DNA of 14,208 nt, from positions 1-14,208 of the forward strand of contig JBFGCA010000122.1 in assembly GCA_041567315.1 (NCBI GenBank), written 5' to 3'. Positions 1 through 6,385 of the stretch are shown here, piece by piece (the first letter of the stretch is position 1; each line of letters begins with the position of its first letter). The notes under the pieces were generated by a model. The model saw only the letters and a program-made list of their open reading frames with translations. It did no database searches and was not told the DNA's origin. Source of the DNA: JBFGCA01 sp041567315. GTDB lineage: Bacteria; Acidobacteriota; Thermoanaerobaculia; Multivoradales; JAHEKO01. The translations under genes and the position numbers were made by a program.

Positions 1-347
1 GGCGCCCCGACTCGGCCCTCGCGGTGCTCAGACAGGCGCGCGACGGCCTGGTCGGGGCGGGGCTGCCCTACGACGCGGCCATGGTTTCGCTGGAAATGGC
101 CTTGCTCTGCGCGACCCACGGTCGTCTCGATCAACTCAAGGGGCTCGTCGCCCAGATGCATCCGATCTTTGACGCGATCGGTTTGGCCCCGGAGGCCCTG
201 GCGGCGCTGACCTTTTTTCGGCAAGCGGTCGAGGCCGACACGGTGACCGTGGCGTCGATCCAGCAGGCGATCACGATGCTGCGGGGCAAGAAAAGCGGGG
301 AGCAGGTGCGGGCAGGCACCCGCCCCCCGAGGGAGCCGAGCGACTAG
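1..347 (+). CDS. C-terminal fragment of a helical-repeat (TPR-like) protein, 5' end outside the window
   Basis: The reading frame is open from the first bases of the window to a TAG at 345-347, so this is the 3' end of a gene that starts upstream. The GTG at 24 is probably internal. The visible ~115 residues are mostly Ala/Leu-rich helices (for example YDAAMVSLEMALLCATHGR, then LDQLKGLVAQMHPIFDAIG and APEALAALTFFRQAVE), which look like antiparallel helical hairpins of the TPR kind. Similar tails occur at the ends of long TPR-containing regulators or hypothetical proteins in Acidobacteriota; this comparison is from memory. The final ~20 residues are basic and proline-rich and look disordered. 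The effector or DNA-binding part would lie upstream, so no specific function can be given. The stop overlaps the 3' end of the convergent small ORF by four bases. Confidence 0.6.
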   Translation, partial: RPDSALAVLRQARDGLVGAGLPYDAAMVSLEMALLCATHGRLDQLKGLVAQMHPIFDAIGLAPEALAALTFFRQAVEADTVTVASIQQAITMLRGKKSGEQVRAGTRPPREPSD

Positions 348-466
348 CCGGCGCCTTCCATGCTGACCCCGTTGGTGGGGTAGACCCCTGTGCTTGACGG
401 GGCGGGGAGCGACCTCGACAAGAGGCGCTCCAGCAGTCGGGAAAGGAAGAGTTCGAGCAGCAGCAT
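344..466 (-). CDS. Small leucine-rich ORF (40 aa) with a strong ribosome binding site
   Basis: An ATG at 466 (reverse strand) opens a 40-residue ORF ending with TAG at 344-346. A perfect AAGGAG lies seven bases before the ATG, the best placed SD on the minus strand of this window. The first 20 residues are strongly amphipathic and leucine-rich (LLLELFLSRLLERLLSRSL), and the rest is a small-residue tail (STGVYPTNGVSMEGAG). It could be a membrane-associated small peptide, a type I toxin-like peptide or a short interaction helix; I recognise no family. It lies 100 bases downstream of the NfeD-like gene on the same strand and overlaps the convergent upstream gene by four bases. The main support is the SD and the non-random leucine pattern. 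Conservation cannot be judged here. Confidence 0.4.
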   Translation of the reverse strand: MLLLELFLSRLLERLLSRSLPAPSSTGVYPTNGVSMEGAG

Positions 467-473
467 ACACCGG

Positions 474-479
474 CTCCTT
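474..479 (-). promoter_or_regulatory. Shine-Dalgarno AAGGAG for the small ORF
   Basis: On the reverse strand, AAGGAG is followed by seven bases and then the ATG at 466. This spacing is ideal, and it is the main reason for calling the 40-aa ORF. Confidence 0.5.
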
Positions 480-546
480 CCACGGGCAGTCGTGACCGCG
501 CCGGAATTGGCGGGGCCGCCGCCCGCCGGGGAAGTGTAGTAACCCC

Positions 547-578
547 GACTCGAACCGCTGACCTGACTACGGATCAGT
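547..578 (-). other. tRNA-Thr-like 3'-half fragment (possible tRNA relic)
   Basis: Read on the reverse strand, these 32 bases resemble the anticodon and T arms of a tRNA-Thr. CTGA and TCAG flank a seven-base loop with CGT at the anticodon position, followed by GGTTCGAGTC as in a T loop. It is not a working tRNA. There is no D arm or acceptor stem, the variable region is about three bases short, position 33 is C rather than T, and the 3' side of the T stem does not pair. The TAG stop of the NfeD-like gene lies inside the anticodon loop. It may be a degraded tRNA left by an insertion, or chance. Confidence 0.25.
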
Positions 579-959
579 CGGCATGGGTCCGCCATCCAGC
601 TCGCTGGGGGCCGGGCCGTCTCGTCGCGGGATGGGGCTAGGACCCGCCGGCTCGACCAGGAGCGTCAGGCCGTCGCGCGACGTCACCCGCAGGCGGTCGC
701 CGGCCGCGATCTCTGCCCCGCGCGGCGAGCGGGCCGACCAGATCTCGCCGTCGACGGTCACCTGGCCGATCGTCGCCTGGCCCTGGCGGGCGAAGTCGCC
801 CCGCGCTGCAACCGTCTCGCCCACCAGGCCGTCGCGCAGCCGCACCCGGGTCCCCTGGATCCCGCGGGCGCGGATGTTCCGGAGCAGCAGCCAGAACTCG
901 GGCGCGGCCAGCACCGCGACGAGGATCGCGGCGATCACCAGGAAGACGACGGTGGCCAT
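567..959 (-). CDS. NfeD-like membrane protein (one TM helix plus OB-fold)
   Basis: This 130-aa protein has one N-terminal membrane helix (about residues 3-27) followed by a short NfeD C-terminal OB-fold (about 38-103). The typical pattern is visible: GLVGETVAARGDFARQG, then VTVDGEIWSARS, then AGDRLRVTSRDGLTLLVEP. The proline-rich tail (104-130) is probably disordered. NfeD C domains usually act with SPFH/stomatin-like proteins or membrane proteases in membrane quality control, but no SPFH gene is in the window. This is the short NfeD form without the ClpP-class serine protease domain. The ATG at 959 follows the stop of the upstream gene after four bases, so the pair is probably co-transcribed and translationally coupled. 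The stop codon lies in the tRNA-like string. Confidence 0.85.
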   Translation of the reverse strand: MATVVFLVIAAILVAVLAAPEFWLLLRNIRARGIQGTRVRLRDGLVGETVAARGDFARQGQATIGQVTVDGEIWSARSPRGAEIAAGDRLRVTSRDGLTLLVEPAGPSPIPRRDGPAPSELDGGPMPTDP

Positions 960-963
960 CCGG

Positions 964-1224
964 TCAGCTGCCGCCCTGGCGCGGCTTCCAGTCCATCTTC
1001 ATGTAGCGGTCGCCGGCGGCCAGCTCGTCGAGCATCTGGGCGAGGCGGCGGCGCTTGGTGTCGTCGCGCTTGGCGCGGTTGATCCATCCCAGGTAGTCGT
1101 TCTGCTGATAGGGCGGACGCCGGCGGTAGGCCTCCATCAGGTCGGTGTCGGCGAGCGCTTCCTCGACGAACCCGGGCATCTTGTGGAGCGGGCGGCTGAG
1201 CCGCGAGGTGTCGGGCTGGGTCAC
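964..1224 (-). CDS. YdeI/OmdA-family small protein
   Basis: The 86-aa product matches the C-terminal part of the YdeI/OmpD-associated (OmdA, bacteriocin-protection) family: MPGFVEEALADTDLMEAYR, then RPPYQQNDYLGWINRAKR, then RRLAQMLDELAAGDRYMKM. The helical, Arg/Lys-rich segment ending in the GDRYMKM-type motif is the family signature. Longer members have an additional N-terminal domain that is missing here, but short stand-alone versions are common. The molecular function is unknown; the family name comes from proteins linked to bacteriocin or peptide resistance. The start is a GTG at 1224 that overlaps the TGA of the acetyltransferase gene (GTGA), which argues for translational coupling in one operon with that gene and the NfeD-like gene downstream. 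Confidence 0.85.
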   Translation of the reverse strand: MTQPDTSRLSRPLHKMPGFVEEALADTDLMEAYRRRPPYQQNDYLGWINRAKRDDTKRRRLAQMLDELAAGDRYMKMDWKPRQGGS

Positions 1225-1772
1225 GGGTCGTCTCCGGTGCCGAAGGCAGGGTGGTATTTCACCGTGCCTTCGAGGCCGTCGAGGGCGCCCGGTTCGAGCT
1301 CGAGGGCCATCCAGGCCTCGTCCGGGAACTCGAACTCGCAGGCGAGGCCGAGGCCCGAGGCCGGGGTGAACCCGAAGCGCGGGTAGTAGCCGGGGTGGCC
1401 GACGACGACGACGGCGGCGGCGCCGAGGGCGCGGCAGCGCGCCAGTCCCTCGCGCACCAGGGCCGAGCCGATCCCGCGGCGCTGGAGGCGCGGCGCGACC
1501 GCCATCGGGCCGAGGCCCATCATCGGGAGGCTCGGGTGGCCTTCGAGGCTCACCGGCGAGAACAGGACGTGCCCGGCGATGGCCCCATCCAGCTCGGCGA
1601 CCAGCTCGGCGACCAGCGAGACGAGGGGCGAGGCCACCGGGCGGAGCGCGTCCACGAGGTCGGCCTCTTCGGGCGTCTCGAAGGCGGCGGTGTGGACCCG
1701 GCGGACCGCCGGCCAGTCGCGCTCCTCCTCGTCGCGAATCCGGACCGCGAGCGGCGGCGGGCTGGACTTCAT
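1221..1772 (-). CDS. GNAT-family N-acetyltransferase (YhbS-like)
   Basis: This 183-aa protein transfers an acetyl group from acetyl-CoA to an unknown amine. The N-terminal RIRDEEERDWPAVRRVHTAAF is the standard GNAT start (beta1-alpha1). The acetyl-CoA pyrophosphate loop is QRRGIGSALVREGL (about residues 97-110), preceded by GLGPMAVAPRLQ. The later GHPGYYPRFGFTPA (about 125-138) is the YhbS/COG3153 signature, so this subfamily is firm but the substrate is open. The ATG at 1772 was chosen because the GNAT fold begins right after it; no clear SD is seen. It lies 53 bases after the tyrosinase-vWA gene and overlaps the next gene by four bases. An exact 12-base tandem duplication (1589-1612) adds an extra VAEL unit in the beta strand before the central loop. 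Confidence 0.9.
   Translation of the reverse strand: MKSSPPPLAVRIRDEEERDWPAVRRVHTAAFETPEEADLVDALRPVASPLVSLVAELVAELDGAIAGHVLFSPVSLEGHPSLPMMGLGPMAVAPRLQRRGIGSALVREGLARCRALGAAAVVVVGHPGYYPRFGFTPASGLGLACEFEFPDEAWMALELEPGALDGLEGTVKYHPAFGTGDDP
1589..1612. repeat. 12-bp in-frame tandem duplication inside the GNAT gene
   Basis: CCAGCTCGGCGA occurs twice in direct succession. On the coding strand it encodes VAEL twice (SLVAELVAELDG), where most YhbS-like proteins have a single SLVAELDG-type strand. It looks like a recent slippage duplication that keeps the frame. Confidence 0.8.
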
Positions 1773-1825
1773 CGGGGCGGCGGCCGGTCCGCTTCGCACG
1801 CTACGGATCCGGCCATGGCGCCGGC

Positions 1826-4800
1826 CTACTCGCTGTGCGCTTCGTGGGACATCAGGATGTAGGCGTCGTCCGGCAGCACGAATGGGCCGACGGCCTTCTT
1901 GTCGATGGGCCGGACGAAGACGGGGCGGGTCGCCACCCGGGTGCCCAGGTGGGCCGAGATCTCCACCTGCTCCGGGCCCTGGTGGGCATGGAGGACCGTC
2001 ACCTCGAAGCCGGCGCTGCGCTCGCCGGCAGGGACGGTGACGCTGTCCGGCACCTGGGCCACCCGGGGGTTGGAGCTCTCGAGGAAGACCACGGTCCCGC
2101 CGCGCGGCGCCTTGCCCTCGGTGAGGACGACCTTGCCGTCCAGGGTCGAGTGCTCGTCGACCTCGGCGCCGGCGAGCTTCAGCGCCTCGAGCCTGGGGCA
2201 GCCGTCGCAGTCGACGTCCAGATCGAGCTCGGTGCCGAAGGCCGCCAGGCGCACCCCCGGCGCCGCGCCCCGGACGCCCACCACCACCTGGTAGGTCCCG
2301 TCGCCCTGGTCCAGGATCTCGCTCACCTTGCACGCGCCCTCCGGGAGACAGCTCGCGGCCGCCGGCCGCCCGGGGCCCCAGAGGTTGCCGTAGAGATCGC
2401 GCGGCCGCAGGGTGACGACGAGCGAGCCGTCGTCGCGGGGCGAGGTGCGCGGCTTGCTCGCCTGCGGGTCGACGCGCAGGTCGACGTAGATGTCCTGGCT
2501 GGCTTCGCGCCGGGTGGTGCAGCCCGCCGCCGTCAGGTCGAAGACGTAGCGCAGCTTGTAGGTCCCGTCGACCGCCCCCAGGCCGGTGAGGGTGGCGGTC
2601 CAGTGGCCGTTGCCCGGGTTGACGTCGCCGTGGGTGCCGTCGTCGTACATCGGGAAGACCGCGGTCTTGGTGGGAACGACGACCCCGGCCAGCGCCGCGG
2701 CCCGCGCGTCGCTCTCCTCGCCTCGACGCGGATCGACGACGTCGAGACCCTTTCGCGCCAGGAGGGTGCCGAGGCTCTCGACCGGGTAGGTGACCTCGAC
2801 CCGCGCCTCCACGTGGTCCCAGCCGCCGGCGCGGTGGTACGAGGGCAGGATGCGGGCCGCGACCCTCAGCTCGTCGCCGGTGGCCCAGTGGAAGCGCATC
2901 GGGACGGGCGAGATCCGGCCCAGGCCGCGGCCCAGGACGTCCACGAACCACTCGTGCTCGATGCCCGCCTCGCCGCGCGCCACGATCGCCCCGGTGCGGC
3001 CGCCGTGGGCCGTCGCCTGGACGGCCGGGCCGAGCGCGAAGCCCCGGTTGGCCGCCGGGGCCAACCCGGCGCCCAGCTTGACGCGCCCCTCGAACAGCCG
3101 CCCGTCGCCCTCGATCACCTGCCAATCGTCCCGGCCGGTGAGGCCGGCACCCGCGCACTCGAGCACGTTGCCCGCGGCATTGGGCCGCAGGTCGGTGACG
3201 ATCGCGCGCTGGCGCTCGCACAGCAGACCGGCCAGCACCGGGTCGTAGGGCTCCGGAGCGCCGCCGGTCGCGGCGTAGACGATCAGGTCCCAGGCGCTGG
3301 AGCGGAGCAGCTCCTCGAGCTCGCCGGGGTCTGCGGCCTCGACGACGTCGCCGAGCAGGCCGGTCTCCAGCTCGCGCTTGACGGCCGCGCGGTAGGCCGA
3401 GCGATCCGGGTCGACGCCGCGCTCGTAGAGCAGCACCCGCTTGCAGCCGTCGGGGCAGAGGCGCTGGATCTCTCGCCGCACGATCGCCTCGCCCTCGGCG
3501 GGCTTGGCGAAGGCGTCGGGAGCGAAGCCGTTGTAGTACTGGTGGTGCGGGCGGATCAGATGCCCGCGCCAGGTTCCCAGCCCCGCGGCACCCGGCCCCT
3601 CGATGCGCTGGTACGCCCACAGGGCCGCGGTCGAGGCCTGCACCTCCGGCTGGCCGGCACGGACGAGATCGCCGTCGGGTCGGTTGACGACCAGGCGCAG
3701 GTCGCCCGGCGCGATCCGGTCGTGCCAGCCGGAGGTGAAGGTGATCTTGGCCTCGTCGGCGCACGAGGTGTACTCGATCGGGGGCGAGACCAGGTCGTTG
3801 GCGGCCAGGGTGCCGCGGGGATCCACGAAGATGAACTCGTCCGTCAGCTGCCCGAAGGCCATGGTGAAGAAGTACTTGAGATCGTCGCCGGGAGCGCCCG
3901 GGTTCTGGACGTAGATGCCTCCCTGGCGCTCGGCCAGCAGGGTCAGCAGGTCGCCGTTGAGGGACGACCCGCTGCCGAACCCCACGCCGACGAACTGTGT
4001 GAAATCGATCTCGTCGTAGTCCACCGACGAGCCGAAGCACTGGCTGCCGCAGGTGGGGCCGGAGGCGCCGGCCGACTCCAGGCACGGCTGGACGTTCTCG
4101 ATGCCGTCGGTCAGCAGCAGGATCGCCTTGCGGGCGTTGGTGCCGGCGGGCGCCGGCTGCGGGTTGAGCCGGCAGTCGCCGCCGTTGGGGCAGAGGGCTT
4201 CGAGAGCCTTCTCGATCCCGGCGCCGATGCTGGTGCAGCCGCCCGTGCCGTCGGAGCGGATCGCGGCGATCGCGTTCGCGAAGGCGCCACCGGCGTCGGT
4301 CAGGCCGGGCACGACCGGCGTCAGCGGCAGCTTCTGAGTGGCGCTGCCGGAGTAGGTCACCAGCCCGATGCGGTGGTCACCGCTCTCGAAGGCGTTGTCC
4401 ATCAGCGCCGCGAAGTACTCCGAGGCGCGAACCGCGGCCTCGAGCTTCGAAACGCCGGTCGGGTCGGGATCGCTCATGCTGCCCGAACGATCGATCACGA
4501 TCATCAGATCCACCGCCTGGAAGTCCTGCCAGGCGCGCACCACGTCGTCGAGCGCCTTGTGCAGGCGCCAGAACATCGGGTCGCGCGGCGAGCAGGAGCT
4601 GGTCAGGGTGTCGCCGTTGTAGATGCAGTCGGGATCGCTGGTGCTGCCGTTGCACTCCGGGTCGAGGTCGGCGATCCAGATCGCGCCGTGCATGATGCCG
4701 TGGAACCGGGCGTCGAGCAGCTTGGCGACGTCGTCGACGTTGGGGAACTGCTCGAGGGCGGTGTGCGGAAAGCTGAGCCCGGTCACCGAGCAGCTCGGGC

Positions 4801-5425
4801 TGGCGGCGGCCGGACAGCTCGCCGGCCCCGCGCCACCCCCGATGAACATGCACTGCGGGAAGGCGACGCAGACGTCGCACGGCACGTCGGCCGGGCGGCC
4901 GGGCCCCGTGCCGCAGCCGTCGGGGTGGGACCCCACTGCGGGAGGCGCGGGCAGGCCGGCGCCGTCGTGCGCCACCGGCAGGTTCATGCCCGGGCACCAG
5001 TCGTGCTGCTCGATCAGGTCGTAGCCGTTGGCGTCGCGCCAGATGTTGAAGTCGTACTCGAACTGTCGGTGGAAGGCGTACCAGCGCTGCCCGCGTCCGG
5101 CGGGAGGGGTGGTGCCACCGGTGCCCCCGAAACATTCGTGCCAGATGCTGTGCATCTCGAGCACGGTCTGCGACGAGGCCGCCTCGACGGTCGTGCAGTC
5201 CTGGCCCGGCGGCTGCGGCCCGAACGGGCCGTCCGGGTCCCAGGCACAGTCGGCGCTCGAGTCGTGCTTCTGAACGCAGCGGATCGGGGTGTTGGCGTTG
5301 ACGTTGTCCGAGTACCAGAAACAGGTCTGGGCGTCGGCGCCCCGAGCTCCGAGGCAGGAGAGGACCAGGGCCGCGGCCCCGAGCAGGAGCCACCGGCCGG
5401 ACGGCAGGTGCGTGGCGGATCGCAT
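1826..5425 (-). CDS. Secreted tyrosinase-like type-3 copper domain fused to a vWA domain and surface beta domains
   Basis: 1199 aa, numbered from the ATG at 5425, which has GAGG five bases upstream; a GTG 15 codons earlier has no SD. Residues 1-33 are a signal peptide ending GADAQ (an LVLSC lipobox is a weaker option). Residues ~85-305 are tyrosinase-like. The CuA side has His92, His96 and His119 (RWYAFHRQFEYDF); the CuB side has His242 and His246 (FHGIMHGAIW) and His289 in DPMFWRLHKALDD. A vWA domain follows immediately (~305-520), with MIDAS residues Asp312, Ser314, Ser316 (DRSGS), Thr398 and Asp440 (LTDG). After it come a beta segment, an unassigned alpha/beta region (~660-785), a choice-of-anchor-X-like module (YDDGTHGDVNPGNGHW), a filamin-like strand (PRDLYGNLWGPG) and an Ig-like repeat (~1085-1165; GGTVVFLESSNPRVAQVP). 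The N-terminal part is Cys-rich, as in exported proteins. Probable role: copper oxidase or oxygen-binding protein with an adhesion module. Substrate unknown. Confidence 0.85.
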   Translation of the reverse strand: MRSATHLPSGRWLLLGAAALVLSCLGARGADAQTCFWYSDNVNANTPIRCVQKHDSSADCAWDPDGPFGPQPPGQDCTTVEAASSQTVLEMHSIWHECFGGTGGTTPPAGRGQRWYAFHRQFEYDFNIWRDANGYDLIEQHDWCPGMNLPVAHDGAGLPAPPAVGSHPDGCGTGPGRPADVPCDVCVAFPQCMFIGGGAGPASCPAAASPSCSVTGLSFPHTALEQFPNVDDVAKLLDARFHGIMHGAIWIADLDPECNGSTSDPDCIYNGDTLTSSCSPRDPMFWRLHKALDDVVRAWQDFQAVDLMIVIDRSGSMSDPDPTGVSKLEAAVRASEYFAALMDNAFESGDHRIGLVTYSGSATQKLPLTPVVPGLTDAGGAFANAIAAIRSDGTGGCTSIGAGIEKALEALCPNGGDCRLNPQPAPAGTNARKAILLLTDGIENVQPCLESAGASGPTCGSQCFGSSVDYDEIDFTQFVGVGFGSGSSLNGDLLTLLAERQGGIYVQNPGAPGDDLKYFFTMAFGQLTDEFIFVDPRGTLAANDLVSPPIEYTSCADEAKITFTSGWHDRIAPGDLRLVVNRPDGDLVRAGQPEVQASTAALWAYQRIEGPGAAGLGTWRGHLIRPHHQYYNGFAPDAFAKPAEGEAIVRREIQRLCPDGCKRVLLYERGVDPDRSAYRAAVKRELETGLLGDVVEAADPGELEELLRSSAWDLIVYAATGGAPEPYDPVLAGLLCERQRAIVTDLRPNAAGNVLECAGAGLTGRDDWQVIEGDGRLFEGRVKLGAGLAPAANRGFALGPAVQATAHGGRTGAIVARGEAGIEHEWFVDVLGRGLGRISPVPMRFHWATGDELRVAARILPSYHRAGGWDHVEARVEVTYPVESLGTLLARKGLDVVDPRRGEESDARAAALAGVVVPTKTAVFPMYDDGTHGDVNPGNGHWTATLTGLGAVDGTYKLRYVFDLTAAGCTTRREASQDIYVDLRVDPQASKPRTSPRDDGSLVVTLRPRDLYGNLWGPGRPAAASCLPEGACKVSEILDQGDGTYQVVVGVRGAAPGVRLAAFGTELDLDVDCDGCPRLEALKLAGAEVDEHSTLDGKVVLTEGKAPRGGTVVFLESSNPRVAQVPDSVTVPAGERSAGFEVTVLHAHQGPEQVEISAHLGTRVATRPVFVRPIDKKAVGPFVLPDDAYILMSHEAHSE

Positions 5426-5430
5426 GCGGG

Positions 5431-5434
5431 CCTC
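5431..5434 (-). promoter_or_regulatory. Shine-Dalgarno GAGG setting the start of the tyrosinase-vWA gene
   Basis: On the reverse strand, GCGAGG plus CCCGC precedes the ATG at 5425. It favours this start over the in-frame GTG at 5470 and places the hydrophobic signal peptide close to the N terminus. Confidence 0.55.
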
Positions 5435-5521
5435 GCTTTCAGCGGTCGAGATCTGCCGCCAGGCCGGCACCAGGGCGACGACAGATCACCCTCCCGGCGT
5501 TGGGCCCGCCGGGCTCTCCGA

Positions 5522-5533
5522 GCGCCATGGCGC
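5522..5533. repeat. 12-bp perfect palindrome GCGCCATGGCGC
   Basis: A perfect palindrome lies about 100 bases upstream of the tyrosinase-vWA start, in the 222-base gap between it and the VapB-like gene. Just further upstream on the reverse strand, GC-TACGAT (5563-5558) could be a -10 element, but no good -35 was found. The palindrome could be an operator or chance in GC-rich DNA. Confidence 0.25.
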
Positions 5534-5647
5534 GCGCCTGCGGCTTCCGATGGCGCGATCGTAGCAGGCCCGGAGCGGCACCCCGGCGCCGGGCCACTCC
5601 GGAAGGCCCGCGAGGACCAGGGGGAACGACCCTCGAGGGCTCAACCG

Positions 5648-5932
5648 TCAGTGAGGCTTTCCAGTTCGGCGAGATCCAGGGCGCGGCCGGCGGTGCCCGA
5701 TCTCGAGCCCGTCGCTGAGCTGATTCAGCTCTAGGACGTCGACGCCCCGGCGGAAACCGCACGGCCTGGCCTCTACGACGAACTCGGGCAGCCGGCCCAG
5801 CGGCTTCTCACCCGTCTGCAGCGACCGGCGCAGCGCTTCGTTGACGACCTGCTCGAAGCAGCGGCCCGTCTGTCGGGCGGTCTCGCGCAGCTCCCTGGCC
5901 AGATCGTCGTCGAGGCTCAGGGTCGTCCGCAT
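5648..5932 (-). CDS. VapB-like antitoxin without its own toxin gene
   Basis: This 94-aa protein begins MRTTLSLDDDLARELRETAR and continues FEQVVNEALRRSL, the ribbon-helix-helix DNA-binding core of VapB-type antitoxins. Then comes the linker PEFVVEARPCGFRRGVDV-LELNQLSDGLE, which normally wraps the PIN toxin. The last ~17 residues (GHRRPRPGSRRTGKPH) are strongly basic and unlike the usual short acidic end. In the +1 frame, the same DNA reads ALDLAELESLTDG before a stop, so a late frameshift is possible. No PIN gene follows; the next 222 bases are non-coding. The gene lies 39 bases downstream of a PIN toxin on the same strand, and a TTGACA (5967-5962) in that gap may be a -35 element, although no good -10 follows. 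It may be an orphan antitoxin, or a second antitoxin for the upstream toxin. Confidence 0.75.
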   Translation of the reverse strand: MRTTLSLDDDLARELRETARQTGRCFEQVVNEALRRSLQTGEKPLGRLPEFVVEARPCGFRRGVDVLELNQLSDGLEIGHRRPRPGSRRTGKPH

Positions 5933-5971
5933 GGGGACACCACGAGGTCTTCGGGTACTGCTGTCAAGGTG

Positions 5972-6385
5972 TCAGCCCGACGGCAGCAGCTCGAACGCCT
6001 CGACGTGCGACGGGCGGACGCGGCCGAAGTGGCGGCGGTCGGTGGTGACGATGCGGGGAAGACGCAGACGCTCGGCGATGGCGACGATGGTGGCGCCGAC
6101 GAAGCCCAAGTCCGGGTAGGTCCCCAGCAGCTCGTCCGAGCGCGCGAGATCGGCGGGAGCGAGGGCCTCGACCGCCAGCTCCCCGGCGACGAGCGAAGCG
6201 ACGAAACGGCGCTCGACCCGCGGACCCAGCCGGCGATGCAGCAGGTAGGCGACCTCCGGCAGCACGGTGACCGGCACCAGGAGCAGGTCGCTGGTGGCCG
6301 CGAGCAGGTCGCGCACTCGCGCGTGCCAGGCATCGTCCGCGTCGGCCAGCGCATAGAGCGGGCCGGTGTCGAACAGCAGCGGCAT
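5972..6385 (-). CDS. vapC: PIN-domain (VapC-type) toxin, third active-site acid apparently lost
   Basis: This 137-aa PIN-fold protein would act as a Mg2+-dependent endoribonuclease, typically cutting tRNA or rRNA. The first catalytic acid is Asp6 (LLFDTGPLYALA), the second Glu44 (VTVLPEVAYLL) and the last Asp116 (IVTTDRRHF). The third acid usually sits in an LGF-VDA-S motif before VALAERL; here it reads DLGFVGATIVAIAERL, so Gly97 stands where Asp is expected. GGC versus GAC is a one-base change. The neighbouring Asp92 might substitute, but otherwise activity may be weak or absent. The start ATG shares one base with the stop of the antitoxin (TGATG), the classical translationally coupled toxin-antitoxin arrangement. 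The identity is firm; the loss of activity is inferred. Confidence 0.88.
   Translation of the reverse strand: MPLLFDTGPLYALADADDAWHARVRDLLAATSDLLLVPVTVLPEVAYLLHRRLGPRVERRFVASLVAGELAVEALAPADLARSDELLGTYPDLGFVGATIVAIAERLRLPRIVTTDRRHFGRVRPSHVEAFELLPSG

Noticed and set aside
583..1386. 267-codon plus-strand frame over the NfeD and YdeI genes
   Set aside because: Arg/Ser/Pro-rich translation without known motifs; the minus strand has three coupled genes with clear family matches.
1773..4085. Upstream ~770 codons of the open frame containing the acetyltransferase
   Set aside because: Arg/Pro-rich translation in a shifted frame of the tyrosinase-vWA gene; only the last 183 residues from 1772 form a real GNAT protein.
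1835..5734. 1299-codon open frame on the plus strand, antisense to the tyrosinase-vWA gene
   Set aside because: It is a GC-rich shadow with no SD and low-complexity Val/Gly/Arg/Ala protein; the opposite strand carries recognisable domains throughout.
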